Positions 53,901 through 62,951 of a DNA stretch of 64,000 nucleotides are shown here, piece by piece. This DNA comes from Teratosphaeria epicoccoides (taxonomy: Eukaryota; Ascomycota; Dothideomycetes; Mycosphaerellales; Teratosphaeriaceae). The stretch spans positions 62,001 through 126,000 of the forward strand of contig JADDMT010000023.1 of NCBI GenBank assembly GCA_021401465.1, read 5' to 3'. Each line of letters starts with the position of its first letter. The first letter of the stretch is position 1. The notes below the pieces were generated by a model. It was not told the origin of the DNA, searched no databases, and worked only from the letters and a program-made list of their open reading frames with translations. Position numbers and translations under genes: made by a program.

Positions 53901-54820
53901 CTGGGCTGCTGTTGCTGCGGGCGAGGCGCCCTTGCCACGCCACCATACGCCGAGGCCATGTCATTGCTCTGCGCATATGTGCGTTCAGCGGCAGGCGCAT
54001 TTCCTGTGTACGAAAACCCACTCATCAAGCTCGCAAAAACGGAGGTGGTACCGCCATTTGAAGCTGGCCGAGGAGCTTGAGTCGACGATATGGGCGATTC
54101 CTTGACAGTGGAGTAACTATCAAGCTTTCGAGGCGTCGAACCGAGATCCCGATCACCGGCCTTGAACGCTGTAGGCTTGAACCTCGACTTTAACCCCTGT
54201 GTCTGTTCGTCATCCGAGCTGTGATGCACTGGCGGATCCTCGTCGTCGCTATCAACAAGTGTCGTGGGAGGTTTACTGGCTCGCACACCTTGCGGAGGCC
54301 TGAAAGTTGTCCCTACAGGTCCGATAGCATTGCCCAAAAGACTGCTCCTACCAATCGGCTTCGTCAACGGCCGCTGTATCGGAGGCGGTTGCGGCCCCGG
54401 TGACGATGAGGCCGGGGGTAGTGGAGGTGACGAACGATCCACCTGCACATCCGAACTCGATGGGATCAGACTCGGCCGTGGTAATGGCTGTGTTGGTTGC
54501 GTAGCATACGCACTCCCTGAGGTCTGCCACGACTGCGCAGGTGTCTCCCTCATCGCATGCGCTCGCTGCTGGCCCGATGCCCCTTTCACCGTACTGCTGA
54601 AATCTCTGTGAAAAGCATCCGTCGAGTGCGGCGGCATCTTCCTCTTCGGTGGGCCATTCGGCATTGACATCGTCGGCTCTGTGTGAAAGTCATCGAGCGT
54701 TAAGGGTTCGCTCTCATCTTCTTGTGAATCCCATGGCCTGCCTTGACTGTTGCCGAGTGCGTTGTCCAGCTTCAATCGCTTTCTGGGCGTGCCATCACTG
54801 ATGGGATCTGAGTGCGCCAT
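50987..54820 (-). CDS. FUN30: SNF2-family chromatin remodeller Fun30 (SMARCAD1)
   Basis: A single exon encodes 1277 aa, somewhat longer than yeast Fun30. The N-terminal half is disordered and basic with Ser/Pro/Gln-rich stretches. It contains a CUE-like ubiquitin-binding motif near TRKLIEDMQRIMSHESVQRC...DAMVWLGDNEE, and an acidic patch IIIDDDEDDEEDD. The ATPase core has ELKDYQLVGLNWLNLLFQKK, the Walker A motif ADDMGLGKTCQ, the DEAH box YDEAHQLRNP, and LLTGTPLQNNLQELVAILAF. The helicase C lobe has VLVFSQFTTLMSILEAVLE, STKAGGAGINLASANKVI and QAENRAHRVGQTREVEVTRL. Fun30 slides and edits nucleosomes in heterochromatin silencing and DNA end resection. It diverges from VMA21 with about 390 bp between starts. 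Confidence 0.95.
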   Translation of the reverse strand: MAHSDPISDGTPRKRLKLDNALGNSQGRPWDSQEDESEPLTLDDFHTEPTMSMPNGPPKRKMPPHSTDAFHRDFSSTVKGASGQQRAHAMRETPAQSWQTSGSAYATQPTQPLPRPSLIPSSSDVQVDRSSPPLPPASSSPGPQPPPIQRPLTKPIGRSSLLGNAIGPVGTTFRPPQGVRASKPPTTLVDSDDEDPPVHHSSDDEQTQGLKSRFKPTAFKAGDRDLGSTPRKLDSYSTVKESPISSTQAPRPASNGGTTSVFASLMSGFSYTGNAPAAERTYAQSNDMASAYGGVARAPRPQQQQPRNGNASQPSARQMTLDDIEDYNTRKLIEDMQRIMSHESVQRCYEALKKNSLHKQDAMVWLGDNEELALIASDDADELSAMSPPARRGVAMARKPALSQRSSQPVKSMARQEVKKPAQSIAERYAQHKQPQRKQSQPTDVVGLDDDDENEGPKPQRGRLLQGRRPVRSPTPPSSAPAAAVQQKVKQRQKAIIIDDDEDDEEDDSAVGRDASEEVQSADVWSEARLLKFFNQCSRRDLADLSAQPEDVVELVICKRPFTSLDEVRAVSNAPETKSGKRSKKRAVGEKIVEDCSEMWEGYDAVDELVAECEKIAKPIQQTLKSWGVGEGNGELQLVKLDEAHDSGIGTPASSLSAEDAPMPKKKSKGRFLRQPENMGEFELKDYQLVGLNWLNLLFQKKISCILADDMGLGKTCQVISFLAYLQTQELDGVHLVIVPGSTLENWLREFQRFAPSMKVVPYYGSQAQRGELQYAINEDFSTIDVVVTTYDMCTKPDDNKFLRRLSPSVCVYDEAHQLRNPKSQRYGELVRIPADFKVLLTGTPLQNNLQELVAILAFIMPDLFREKRDQLDFIFKHKATTKDADHAALLSAERIARARTMMTPFILRRKKAQVLDLPAKHSRIEWCDMTDSQAAYYYGLVEEAQRVFAEKAVAKGKAAAGAKKDSSNILMALRQAAIHPLLARRHYDDKKIDKIVALLLKSEEWTGNKPQMVKDYLTGDANTGQNLKGGDYALHKFCEERPFLNKYLLKKQPWMDCAKVQKFKELVTGYAKNGDRVLVFSQFTTLMSILEAVLETLQIKYMRLDGSTKMDMRQDMIDKFNSEPEIPVFMLSTKAGGAGINLASANKVIIFDSGFNPQDDIQAENRAHRVGQTREVEVTRLVTKGTIEEQIHALGESKLALDERVAGEAASATEAGQKEKQGEQMVEKMFLESLQKKEEKSGVDQVEEEARDDLKDAFKAGMESKGVKVASKQARF

Positions 54821-55208
54821 GTTGCGTAGCGTGTCGCGCGTGTCAATCTTCCAAATCGAGGTGTCTGTCGCAAGTCGCGTGCGTGGGTGAGGTCAGCGCT
54901 CAAAGTGTCCAGCACCACTGCGCAACGAGCAGAGTGAAGAGCGTGCTGGCGTCGGCAATCATGTGACCGAGCAAACAAGGCTCCAATGCGCTCAGAGAGG
55001 AATGTTCACAGGAGATACGCACTGGTGGAGCACATGGGACATATGTTGGCATGTGCAAGCAAATGTAAATAATAAATGCTGTCGACGCTTGAGCCTCAGC
55101 CGCGCGCTCCACCTGCCTTCTGCCGCCGCTCGCCACATCCAAGTCACCTGTTGGAGGGGGTCAGCAGAAAGGCACATGCACTTTCACGCTTTTCAACATC
55201 CACTCACA
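54821..55208. promoter_or_regulatory. Divergent promoter region of FUN30 and VMA21
   Basis: About 390 bp between divergent start codons. No specific element is claimed. Confidence 0.5.
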
Positions 55209-55649
55209 ATGGCAACTCAGAGACGTGTGCCACCTGCAGAGAAAGCTGCGATGGATGCAGACTCGGCTCAGAATGCCGCGCCCTCCAACATAACTCCAGC
55301 AGTCCCATCGTATGTGGCCCCGGGGCGCCAGCAACAGGCCATGATGCACCGGCGCTGATCTCACGAGGTAGGTCCGTCATCGCCAAATTGCTCGGCTTCA
55401 CCTTTGCCATGATAACGTTCCCCATCGGAAGCTACTTTCTTACTGTCAACACCATCTTCCACGGTAATGTTGGCCCTCACAATGCCATGGTTCGCGCTCA
55501 TATGACTCCACACAGGGAACGCCACGTATGCTGGAGGTCTGGCAGCCGTAGTAGCAAATGTTGTGCTCATTGGCTACTGCATCGTAGCCTTCCAAGACGA
55601 CAAGAGCGAACGAGAGGTAGATGCGATGGAGAAGAAGAAGTCACGCTAG
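55209..55649 (+). CDS. VMA21: V-ATPase assembly factor Vma21
   Basis: Three exons (55209-55309, 55372-55463, 55516-55649) are joined by introns of 62 and 52 bp; the product is 108 aa, the expected length. The N-terminus MATQRRVPPAEKAAMDAD leads to SNITPAVPS. The first helix, after the junction, is VIAKLLGFTFAMITFPIGSY followed by FLTVNTIFHG. The second helix (YAGGLAAVVANVVLIGYCIV) follows the second junction. The tail ends in EKKKSR, a dilysine-type ER retrieval signal. Vma21 escorts the V0 sector of the vacuolar ATPase during assembly in the ER and cycles between ER and Golgi. Without splicing only short disjoint ORFs are visible, so this gene is easy to miss. Confidence 0.93.
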
Positions 55650-56145
55650 TCACGATGATGAGGAGTGCGTGGGAATCCGCACAGTCGCTTGTACTTCAGG
55701 CATGCCGTAGAGCTCGACGGTGCTTACACTAGGCCAAATCTCTGACTTCGTTCAATGCGGCTCGATTGCGAGGAAGCGCCGTGTCATTGCACCATGTCCC
55801 AAAGCAGGCCATGTTGGCACCGCCCAAACAATCTGTCCTTTGCCAAACAGGGAACAGGCTTTATTCGTCCACAAAAGAAGTACATGAAGGAGAGTCGTTC
55901 CATCAAGCTCTGTGCCCGGCCCTGCGCGTGCCCATGCCTCTGATCCGCGACCAAAGGCATCCATCTCCTACTTGGTCAACCCACATCCCAAAACTCCTCT
56001 CGATGCGTCCTGCTGGTTGACGTGTTCATTAAGATTAGAAGCCCAGCGCATGTATCCAGCTAGCCGCCTCCCTGCCGCTATCTGCGTGAGAGGCGCTGAG
56101 TATCTTTCATCGCAATGTTTCATGATCATTTCCGCACCACTACCA
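55650..56145. other. Intergenic, convergent 3' ends of VMA21 and the DUF2406 gene
   Basis: About 500 bp. No further gene or repeat was recognised. Confidence 0.5.
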
Positions 56146-57497
56146 CTAATCGCGCTTGCTGAATCGGCGCTGCAGCCAGCCTTTCTTCTTCTTGTCTTCG
56201 GGTGCAGGGCGAGCAGCACTCGGCAGATGACCAGGTGGCGGTGGGGGAGCATCACCAGAGTTACCAAGTGGGATGGGCCGCCGCGGCTGCTGCTGCTGCT
56301 GCTGAGGCACTTGGTACGCGCCACCATATCCATAATCGTTCTGTCCTTGCTCTTCCATGATCGGAGGGCTTCCGTACCCGTTAGCTCCGTATCCGTTGTG
56401 TCCATATCCATTGGTCCCATGGGCCGGCTGCTTGCCGTTGCCGTTCTGCTCGATGGAACTGTTTTCGCTGCTCGGGTCGGTGTTGCTGTTCCACGGTCCA
56501 GTACTGTCGGATCCATTGGTCATGCCAGTGTTCATGGTGTCCTGGGACGGGTGATAGCCATGCTGAGCGTTATGTGGTCGGCCGTACCCACCAATAGCAC
56601 CATCGGATTGCATTCTGCTGCCGTACCTCATCCGCCCGTTCGGATCCATGGAGCTGCCCGGGCGCTGGGCGCCATAGTAACCACCTCCCGCCGCGGGTTG
56701 GCGGCTGTCGTTGCCTGAAGACAGCACGTTGGCGAAAGAACGTCGGCTATTGTTCAGGGGGCGCAAGTACTCACCACCATGGTAGCTGCTTCTGTTGCTA
56801 GCATACTGATTACTTTGATCGTCTTTAGCGATCTGTCAGCACATGCTTCCCGTGGAGACTGATGTCCGTTGTACTCACTGTGGTATGATGAACGCCTCTT
56901 ATAGCCTTGATCAATCGCCTTTTCGAACGATCTGATCGTGTCGAGAGGTCTCTCTAGGCGGGGCCTAGTAGGGTTGGAAAGATCGGGGTCGACTGTAGTA
57001 CGAGGTCAGGTCTGGGATGAGGATTTCTCAGAGGTTGATCGTACATACCGATCACGTTTCCATTCGCATCTTTGTGTTGCGTGTCGCGGATAGACTGGAT
57101 TGTGACGGCCTCTGTGAGCTGTGCGACTTCATTGGCAGACTCGTTAGCAAGTGGCTCTATGTTTGGCTAATCACGCGATGCCTTCCCTCCCTGCGTGGGC
57201 ATTGTAGACGATTGCAGTGGATCCGAATGAAACAAAGTATGCAGAGGTAGAATACGATCAGCTTCCTAGAGGTTGCACGCTCAATGAATTCTGAAGCAAG
57301 ATGGTAGACGTACCGCCTGGGTCCGCTTCGTTCAATGCGGCATTTGGGTTTGCCTTGCTCGTGTTCTTCCAGATAGAATCACGCCTTGCCTTTTCTTGCG
57401 GCGACTCGGTCAGATCCACTTTTCCTTTCGATCCTCCACTCTTGTCGCTACGGAAGGACAAGCCTCGCGTGCGGCCGGGGCGCGGTGGGGTGTCCAT
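56146..57497 (-). CDS. DUF2406-family protein
   Basis: Four exons (57497-57314, 57126-57049, 56992-56879, 56822-56146) have introns of 187, 56 and 56 bp; the product is 350 aa. Only the joined model gives the domain: ALNEADPGVAQLTEAVTIQS, RDTQHKDANGNVIVDPDLSN, then PTRPRLERPLDTIRSFEKAI. This matches DUF2406 of yeast Ygr273c/Ymr295c-type proteins. The C-terminal half is disordered, rich in Gly, Asn, Tyr, Gln and Pro, with NGYG repeats, a glutamine run and a polyproline stretch. It ends in the basic tail KKKKGWLQRRFSKRD, which could bind membranes (inference). Yeast relatives are reported at the plasma membrane or bud, but the function is unknown. The first intron is unusually long for this window. 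Confidence 0.86.
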
Positions 57498-59149
57498 TTT
57501 TCTGATATTGGGATGCCTCTCAGCGCTCGTGCTTAAGTCGGCGTTCTGAATAGAGATGAAGGTCTGATGTATGTACGGCCGGGTACGCTACGGCGTCGTT
57601 GTGCGTTCAACGGTGTATGCGCACAAACCACGTGGGTACAGCGATCGGTATTGAGTCCGGCAGCGAGTGAGCCAGTGACGAGGGTCAGTCGGTGATGATG
57701 GAGAGAGAGTGGAGGTCAAAGTCGAAGAAGGGTGCTGTAAGATATCGAAGTCTTTTTGTTAGTCCCAATCGCCTCGTAAAACCTCCACTTCCACGTAACA
57801 AAGGGAGTTGGTGTGGCCCGGGTTCCGGAGCGATGCAGGTGGGAGGCTATTTCAGAGCAACGCGCGTTTTCACCGCCGGGTATTCTGGGGTAGTTGATGC
57901 TGAGCTAAGCGATGTCCAACACGGATGCGATCAGTCGATAGTATAGTATTCCAGCGCGAAAGAGTTGTCGACGACGATGAGATGTGAAGCTCGGATGTGT
58001 TCTGACGATGAACTACGGTTCTGATGGCAGGCAGGCACGAGTCGCATGACGGGCCCAGCGCCTTCCAGTTCACAGAGCATAGTGTCACTCCGGAGTCCGC
58101 TAGTGGGCTCCTCCCTGCCTTGGCCGCGGGGATCACTGTCATCATCAAGTTTCAGAATTCCTGGCGCGGCAACGCAAAAGCATGCAGCATGCAGCGCACG
58201 GCTCATGAGTTCAGTCCTTGCACACTACGGTGCACCGCTCAATAATGTGTGTACAGCATGGACTTCTCCGATCTATTTCATGTTCGGCATCCCGACAACC
58301 GTCCCGATGCTCATCAGGACCGTTGTTGAAGCCCGATGCGAGAAGTCTGGTGGAAGCACCGCCACGACAGCGGTACACCAGAGGCTGCGGCCATTGAGGT
58401 CAGGGTCTTGGCAGCGGTATCAAGCAATTTGCCGAAGTTTTGATTGCAGGTGAGTTTTCCATGTAGGCATGTGCCAATGAACGTCTCGCGTCCATCAAGT
58501 CAGGCACACTATTGCAGGAACACGATGTTGTACAGAGCACTTGTCGAGCCTGGAACAGTGCATTTATTTGCCTGGTCTACTCGTGGTGCCTTATGGTATC
58601 CTGAACGCTTGTTCTGGTTTCACCCTCATGCCGCCGGATCGTGAACAAGTAGCGAAGACCTCGAAGACTGGGAATCGCTGCAATGCTCTTACTCCAATGT
58701 GGGTGAAAGTATTCTCAATACACATCGATTGGCTGGACACACCGCGCAACGCAACTGAACCTCAAAAGTGGTAGATGCCGTGACACTTTGTGCTATGGCC
58801 GCAGAATATCTCAGAGAGAATCCAAAGTTGAGATCTTCGTAATGTTGGAGATATGTCGGCCAGGCGAAGATCGGTCGTCACCTTGAGCCAATGCAACATT
58901 GGTACATTGTTGAGACAGCCAAGGTAAGTAATATCAAAGGAGACAACAAGGATATTAATCCAGCGCAAGATGATAGGATGCATTAGCTACCACGGATTCT
59001 GCATAATAATAATGACCGGAACTATGGCCAGCCAAATCATGCTCGATACCGATATGCACCTCACTTTGATCTGCTGTCGGCGGGCTGCTGCGGTGTCGAT
59101 CGCGTTCAATTTGTCGAATGGCCATACACTGTGATGCGAATCAGGAGCG
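57498..59149. other. Intergenic, no gene recognised
   Basis: About 1.65 kb between the DUF2406 start and the F-box-like ORF. Short ORFs exist in all frames but none shows a domain, and I could not assemble a spliced gene. It may hold long UTRs, a non-coding RNA or decayed sequence; none of these is shown by the sequence. Confidence 0.4.
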
Positions 59150-59635
59150 TCAATCGGAATGCATGTTCACGACGTCCCGGCGCAACACCGAACCGAAAAT
59201 AGCTTCCACTGATGCCTTGACCTCTCTAATATTCTCCATACCTTTCGGCACACGCACATTGACCTCTTCAGCCTCGCTCAGAATCCGGCACCTCGCGATC
59301 GGACCCAAAATCTTAGTCATAATCAACGGCTGCCCTTTGCGGCCGCACTCAGACCGTGGCAGGAACGCATATTCTTGACTTGACGGCCAGACCGTCACAC
59401 GACATTTCGTTGGACGCATTCGGGCTGGAAGATCCTGACTCTCAGCATGGAGTGTCCGGCAGGTGAGCATGAGGGCTCGCGAGCCGCCGTGGCGCCACGT
59501 CAGCGCCCTGACGATGTTGTTGACGATGTAAAGCTGATAGCCCTCGGTGTCGCTGTATTTGAGGGGGCGGAGATTCTCCCAGATGAGGAGTCGAAGCTCG
59601 GTGGGTAGGTTCAGCAGCAGAGAGGGGCCTGCCAT
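59150..59635 (-). CDS. Small F-box-like (2EXR-type) protein
   Basis: An uninterrupted frame of 161 aa starts MAGPSLLLNLPTELRLLIWE, matching the F-box-like N-terminal motif (LLxLPxELRxxIWE) common in fungal proteins. ALMLTCRTLHAESQ, the usual second block (LLxTCRxIxxE), follows. These proteins are numerous and fast-evolving in filamentous ascomycetes and are thought to act as substrate adapters, but no function is established. Family members are often 200-300 aa, so this may be a short version or miss a 3' exon. It could also be a fragment. The two blocks in correct order and spacing support a real origin. Confidence 0.6.
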   Translation of the reverse strand: MAGPSLLLNLPTELRLLIWENLRPLKYSDTEGYQLYIVNNIVRALTWRHGGSRALMLTCRTLHAESQDLPARMRPTKCRVTVWPSSQEYAFLPRSECGRKGQPLIMTKILGPIARCRILSEAEEVNVRVPKGMENIREVKASVEAIFGSVLRRDVVNMHSD

Positions 59636-60539
59636 TGAGCTTGGTATTTAGCAACTGGTTGATCATGTGATCTTGCCCGTGTTTGCTTTCCCAAATCGAT
59701 TCGAACGAAGTAAGAAGTTCGTGTCCTGAAGGCAGAATTGGTCGGCAATTGCACGCGCAATGCCCGTATTCCAAGACGCGTGCCCGAGCAACCTGGAGGA
59801 ATTGGAGAGTCCACTTGTGGGCTTTCCTCCTACCACTGCCTGGACAGCACTCACTCATATACATCGCAATAAGACCAGAGGCCCACAGACCTCACCATAT
59901 CTACCCCACGAACGTGCATATGTCGTGCCACGAAGATCCAGTGGCCGAGCGCACATCCTTCGTTCCAATGACAGATACGGCTTCGTGCTTGGCCTCGCTT
60001 CCACTATTCTGGACAATATACATACCACAACGAACTCTAATAAGCCCCAGCAAGCCGGATTGCTGCGAGATATCACTGCTGGAGCTACATCCGTTTGAAG
60101 AATGAAGCAGGGTGCCGTCTGAAATTGTGAGTATGTATCACTGTGCTCGATCGCTGGGCGATTCAGTGTTGTCCAACGGCTCACAAATGCTGAGGGCTCG
60201 TGCACGATGCAGCTTCTGTTTCAGGTAATTCAGCCGTGTTGTCTGCGTTGTGTTCAGTGGCCTGTTGACATGCCACAGCTGACCATCCTAGTTAGACACC
60301 ATAACACGGTGGGTGTCCGGTGGCGGAGACGATTGCGATATGCCCACATACCTTCTCGAAATTTATCATATTCGCGTCCGGCAGCTCGCGCGCCAACGCT
60401 GCTATAGTACAGTCTCTGTCGCGCCCGTCTCCTCGACCATTCAGTACTGCCACACCGCCTCTGCGCCACTGCTCACCAAATCTGCTCACTGTCTCATCCA
60501 CGCGCTCTTGCATTGACGCTTCGTGATCGCACGCTAAAA
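59636..60539. other. Intergenic, 3' flank of U2AF65
   Basis: About 900 bp between the F-box-like start (minus) and the U2AF65 stop (minus). ORFs here look random. Nothing else was recognised. Confidence 0.4.
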
Positions 60540-62284
60540 TTACCATGCATTGACATCGAAATACTCCTCGCCGAAGAATGTGACGACCACAGTTCTGTCT
60601 GCAAACTTCCTGCCCGCCAACGCAGCCAGCGCCTTTTGCGCCGACTCCGGTGCGTCGTATTTGATGTAGATCTTCCCGATGCCGTTGCTCTGCCTGCTGC
60701 CGCCAATGGGGCGTGGCATCTTGACCTCTGCGAGTGAGCCGTACTTGGCGCATTCTTCCTTGACATCGTCAAGTATTTCTGTCTCACACATCAGCAATGT
60801 CTCGAATCCAGCGTGGTTCAACATGTCGTACCGTCAGCCTCGTCAGCATCCATCAACTCCTCTGGCGTGATCATGTTCATCAAACACAGCACACGACCCT
60901 TCTCTACATCCTGGCTGGTAGTTCCAGCCATCATGCTCATGGCTTGCACGCTCATCTCACCGCCCACCTGCTGCACACCAATGCTGGCCCTCTGCACCTT
61001 CAAATGACTGTCGCCTAGCTCCATACCATTAAGACCTTCAACAGCTGCATCCGTGGCTTCCTTAGCATTGACATACTCGCAGAAAGCGATGCCGCGACTG
61101 TTGCCATCGCGGTCCTGCACGAGCACCAAGTTCTTGAGCTGGCCAAATGATGACAACAGTTCTTGAACCTGCTCCTCGTTGATGTAGCCCGGGATGTGGG
61201 TGATCGACAACTTGAATTGAGTGTCCGGCACAACATTACTAAGCACACCAGCTTGATTCTCGGTCTCGTCGGTGACGGCAGGCATGATGTAGTCTTTGGG
61301 CCGCTTGATCTGCAACCCTTGTGCGGTGCCGTTCGACGCACCGTTTGTGGTGTCCATGGCATCTGGCTCCGTACTGACACCGTCAAGCGCCATGGCGTTA
61401 GTGGCATCCTCCGCTGACTTGAATTCGAGGAGAGCATATGAGCGGTCCTTGCTGATCTGAGCAGAGATGCAAGGGTCTTGACTCTTCGTCACGTTGAGGC
61501 CGTTGAGCTGCAAGTTGAAGAAATCGCTCACAGTTTCCTCGGTGGCAGATGCTGGCAAATTGTAGACGAAGAGGCGTTTCGACTGGCGGGCAGTAGAGGG
61601 TTTGAGCGCGGTGTTGCCTGCTTGATTGCCAGGCTGATTCATGAACGCCTGCAATCGGGAAGGGTCCATGGGCTGCTGTCTTGGTGCGCCCGGCAACGGG
61701 AACATACCGGATAGCTTCGCCTGTTCAGCGGTGACATTTTCGTAACCCGGAGGCTTGATGTCCCACTGTGTCATGCGCCTCTTCTTCTCCGAAATTGGAA
61801 TCACCTCTGTCAGATCTGGTGTCGGCTCCTTGGGTTTGCGGCGCGGTGATTCCTCTTTGCCTCTTGCCTGCGCTTCGAGTTGGCGCATATCATCACGGTC
61901 TCTCCCACGGTCTTCGTCCCTGCCCCTGTCGCGCCTATCGAAGTCATCGCGGGGGCGTCTGCGATCATCAAACAAGTCGCGGTCTCGACGATTGTCGCGC
62001 CTGCGGTCTCCATCATCGCGTCTGGCGTCTCGGCGCGCTGATGCCCGGTCACGATCTCCTCTGTCCCAATCTCTGTCGCGCCGATCCCTGCCCGAATACC
62101 GGTCTTCTCGCTCACGCTCTCTGTAGTCCCTGCTACCCTGATAGCTGTCTATATCGCGGTCTCGTCGGTGCCCTCCACCTCCCCGCGGTGAGCGCGAGCG
62201 GTCGCGGTGGCCTCTGCGGTCGCGATCGCCATCTCGGTCTCTTCGACGATCGTCGCGGGATGACTGCAGTCTCCCGTCAGACAT
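60540..62284 (-). CDS. Splicing factor U2AF large subunit (U2AF65/Prp2)
   Basis: Exons 62284-60832 and 60778-60540 are joined by a 53-bp intron; the product is 563 aa. The N-terminus is an Arg/Asp/Ser-rich RS-like domain of about 150 residues. The ligand motif RMTQWDIKPPGYENV, which docks the small U2AF subunit, follows. RRM1 starts KRLFVYNLPASATEETVSDF. RRM2 has LSITHIPGYINEEQVQELLS and GIAFCEYVNAKEATDAAVEG. The third, UHM-type RRM is completed by splicing: LCLMNMITPEELMDADEAD joins EILDDVKEECAKYGSL and MPRPIGGSRQSNGIGKIYI. U2AF65 binds the polypyrimidine tract and recruits U2 snRNP through SF1 and SF3B1. The frame extends to a TTG at 62317, but the first ATG is at 62284. Confidence 0.95.
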
Positions 62285-62476
62285 TCTGACTTCTTTTTCC
62301 TCGTACCGATAGTTCAAGCTCTTACGTGCAGGTGGCCGGTGTCTGAGCGCAATGAATAGTCAGTAGGGGCTGCGGTTAGATGCTGCAATTAGTAGCTACC
62401 TCTGCTGTTGTAAGTGCCACTCAGTTGAATTGGTCCACCGGAACGACAAAGAGAATATGATACCTGTAGAATGGCT

Positions 62477-62820
62477 TCAGAATCGACGCGGCAAACTCGA
62501 CGTTGCCAGAACTGGGGATAAAGGCGGCGTGTCGAAGTTGCGTGTTGTAAAAAGCTCAGATCGAAAGTCGAGACCTGCAGAAGTTTTGGTCCGTCCGGCA
62601 GTATCCGCCCGCACTGCAACTTGATATTGAACAACTTACAATTGATGAAGCAGCTAGGCAGCATTTCCTCATGTACTGCACCTGCAGCTGCGTCTCGTTT
62701 CTGTCGTGACGATGGCACATCGGCGCCCTCAAGGAACGTACGCTCGCGGCATTTGACCAGCTCGACTGTCAGGAAATCCTTCAGCTCCGCCAACTCTAGC
62801 AACTCCGGTGCCATCACCAT
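62477..62820 (-). CDS. Small protein of unknown function
   Basis: I do not recognise this gene. The frame opens with MVMAPELLELAELKDFLTVE and continues LVKCRERTFLEG to HEEMLPSCFIN, a helical, charged sequence that looks like real protein. At 62639 a consensus donor GTAAGT appears, and CTGCAG ends at 62575. Removing these 65 bp joins exons 62820-62640 and 62574-62477 into 92 aa ending SSLPRRF. Without splicing the frame runs on to 62389 (143 aa), but that tail is less protein-like. The start lies about 540 bp upstream of the U2AF65 start on the same strand, so the two are separate genes. The splice choice and the coding status are moderate guesses. Confidence 0.45.
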
Positions 62821-62951
62821 GATCCTCGCAGAATAATGACAGCGACGCGTAGGGACTGTTTCCGCGCACTTGCATGTGTGCGCTCCACTGAAAGGTCACC
62901 CACCTCAGTCCGTCCTTCCTGCGGGCAACGACAACGTTGACTCCACTTCAG

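Noticed and set aside
57870..58453. Cluster of small ORFs on both strands in the 1.65-kb gap
   Set aside because: No domain motif, no coherent splice model, and no frame clearly preferred.
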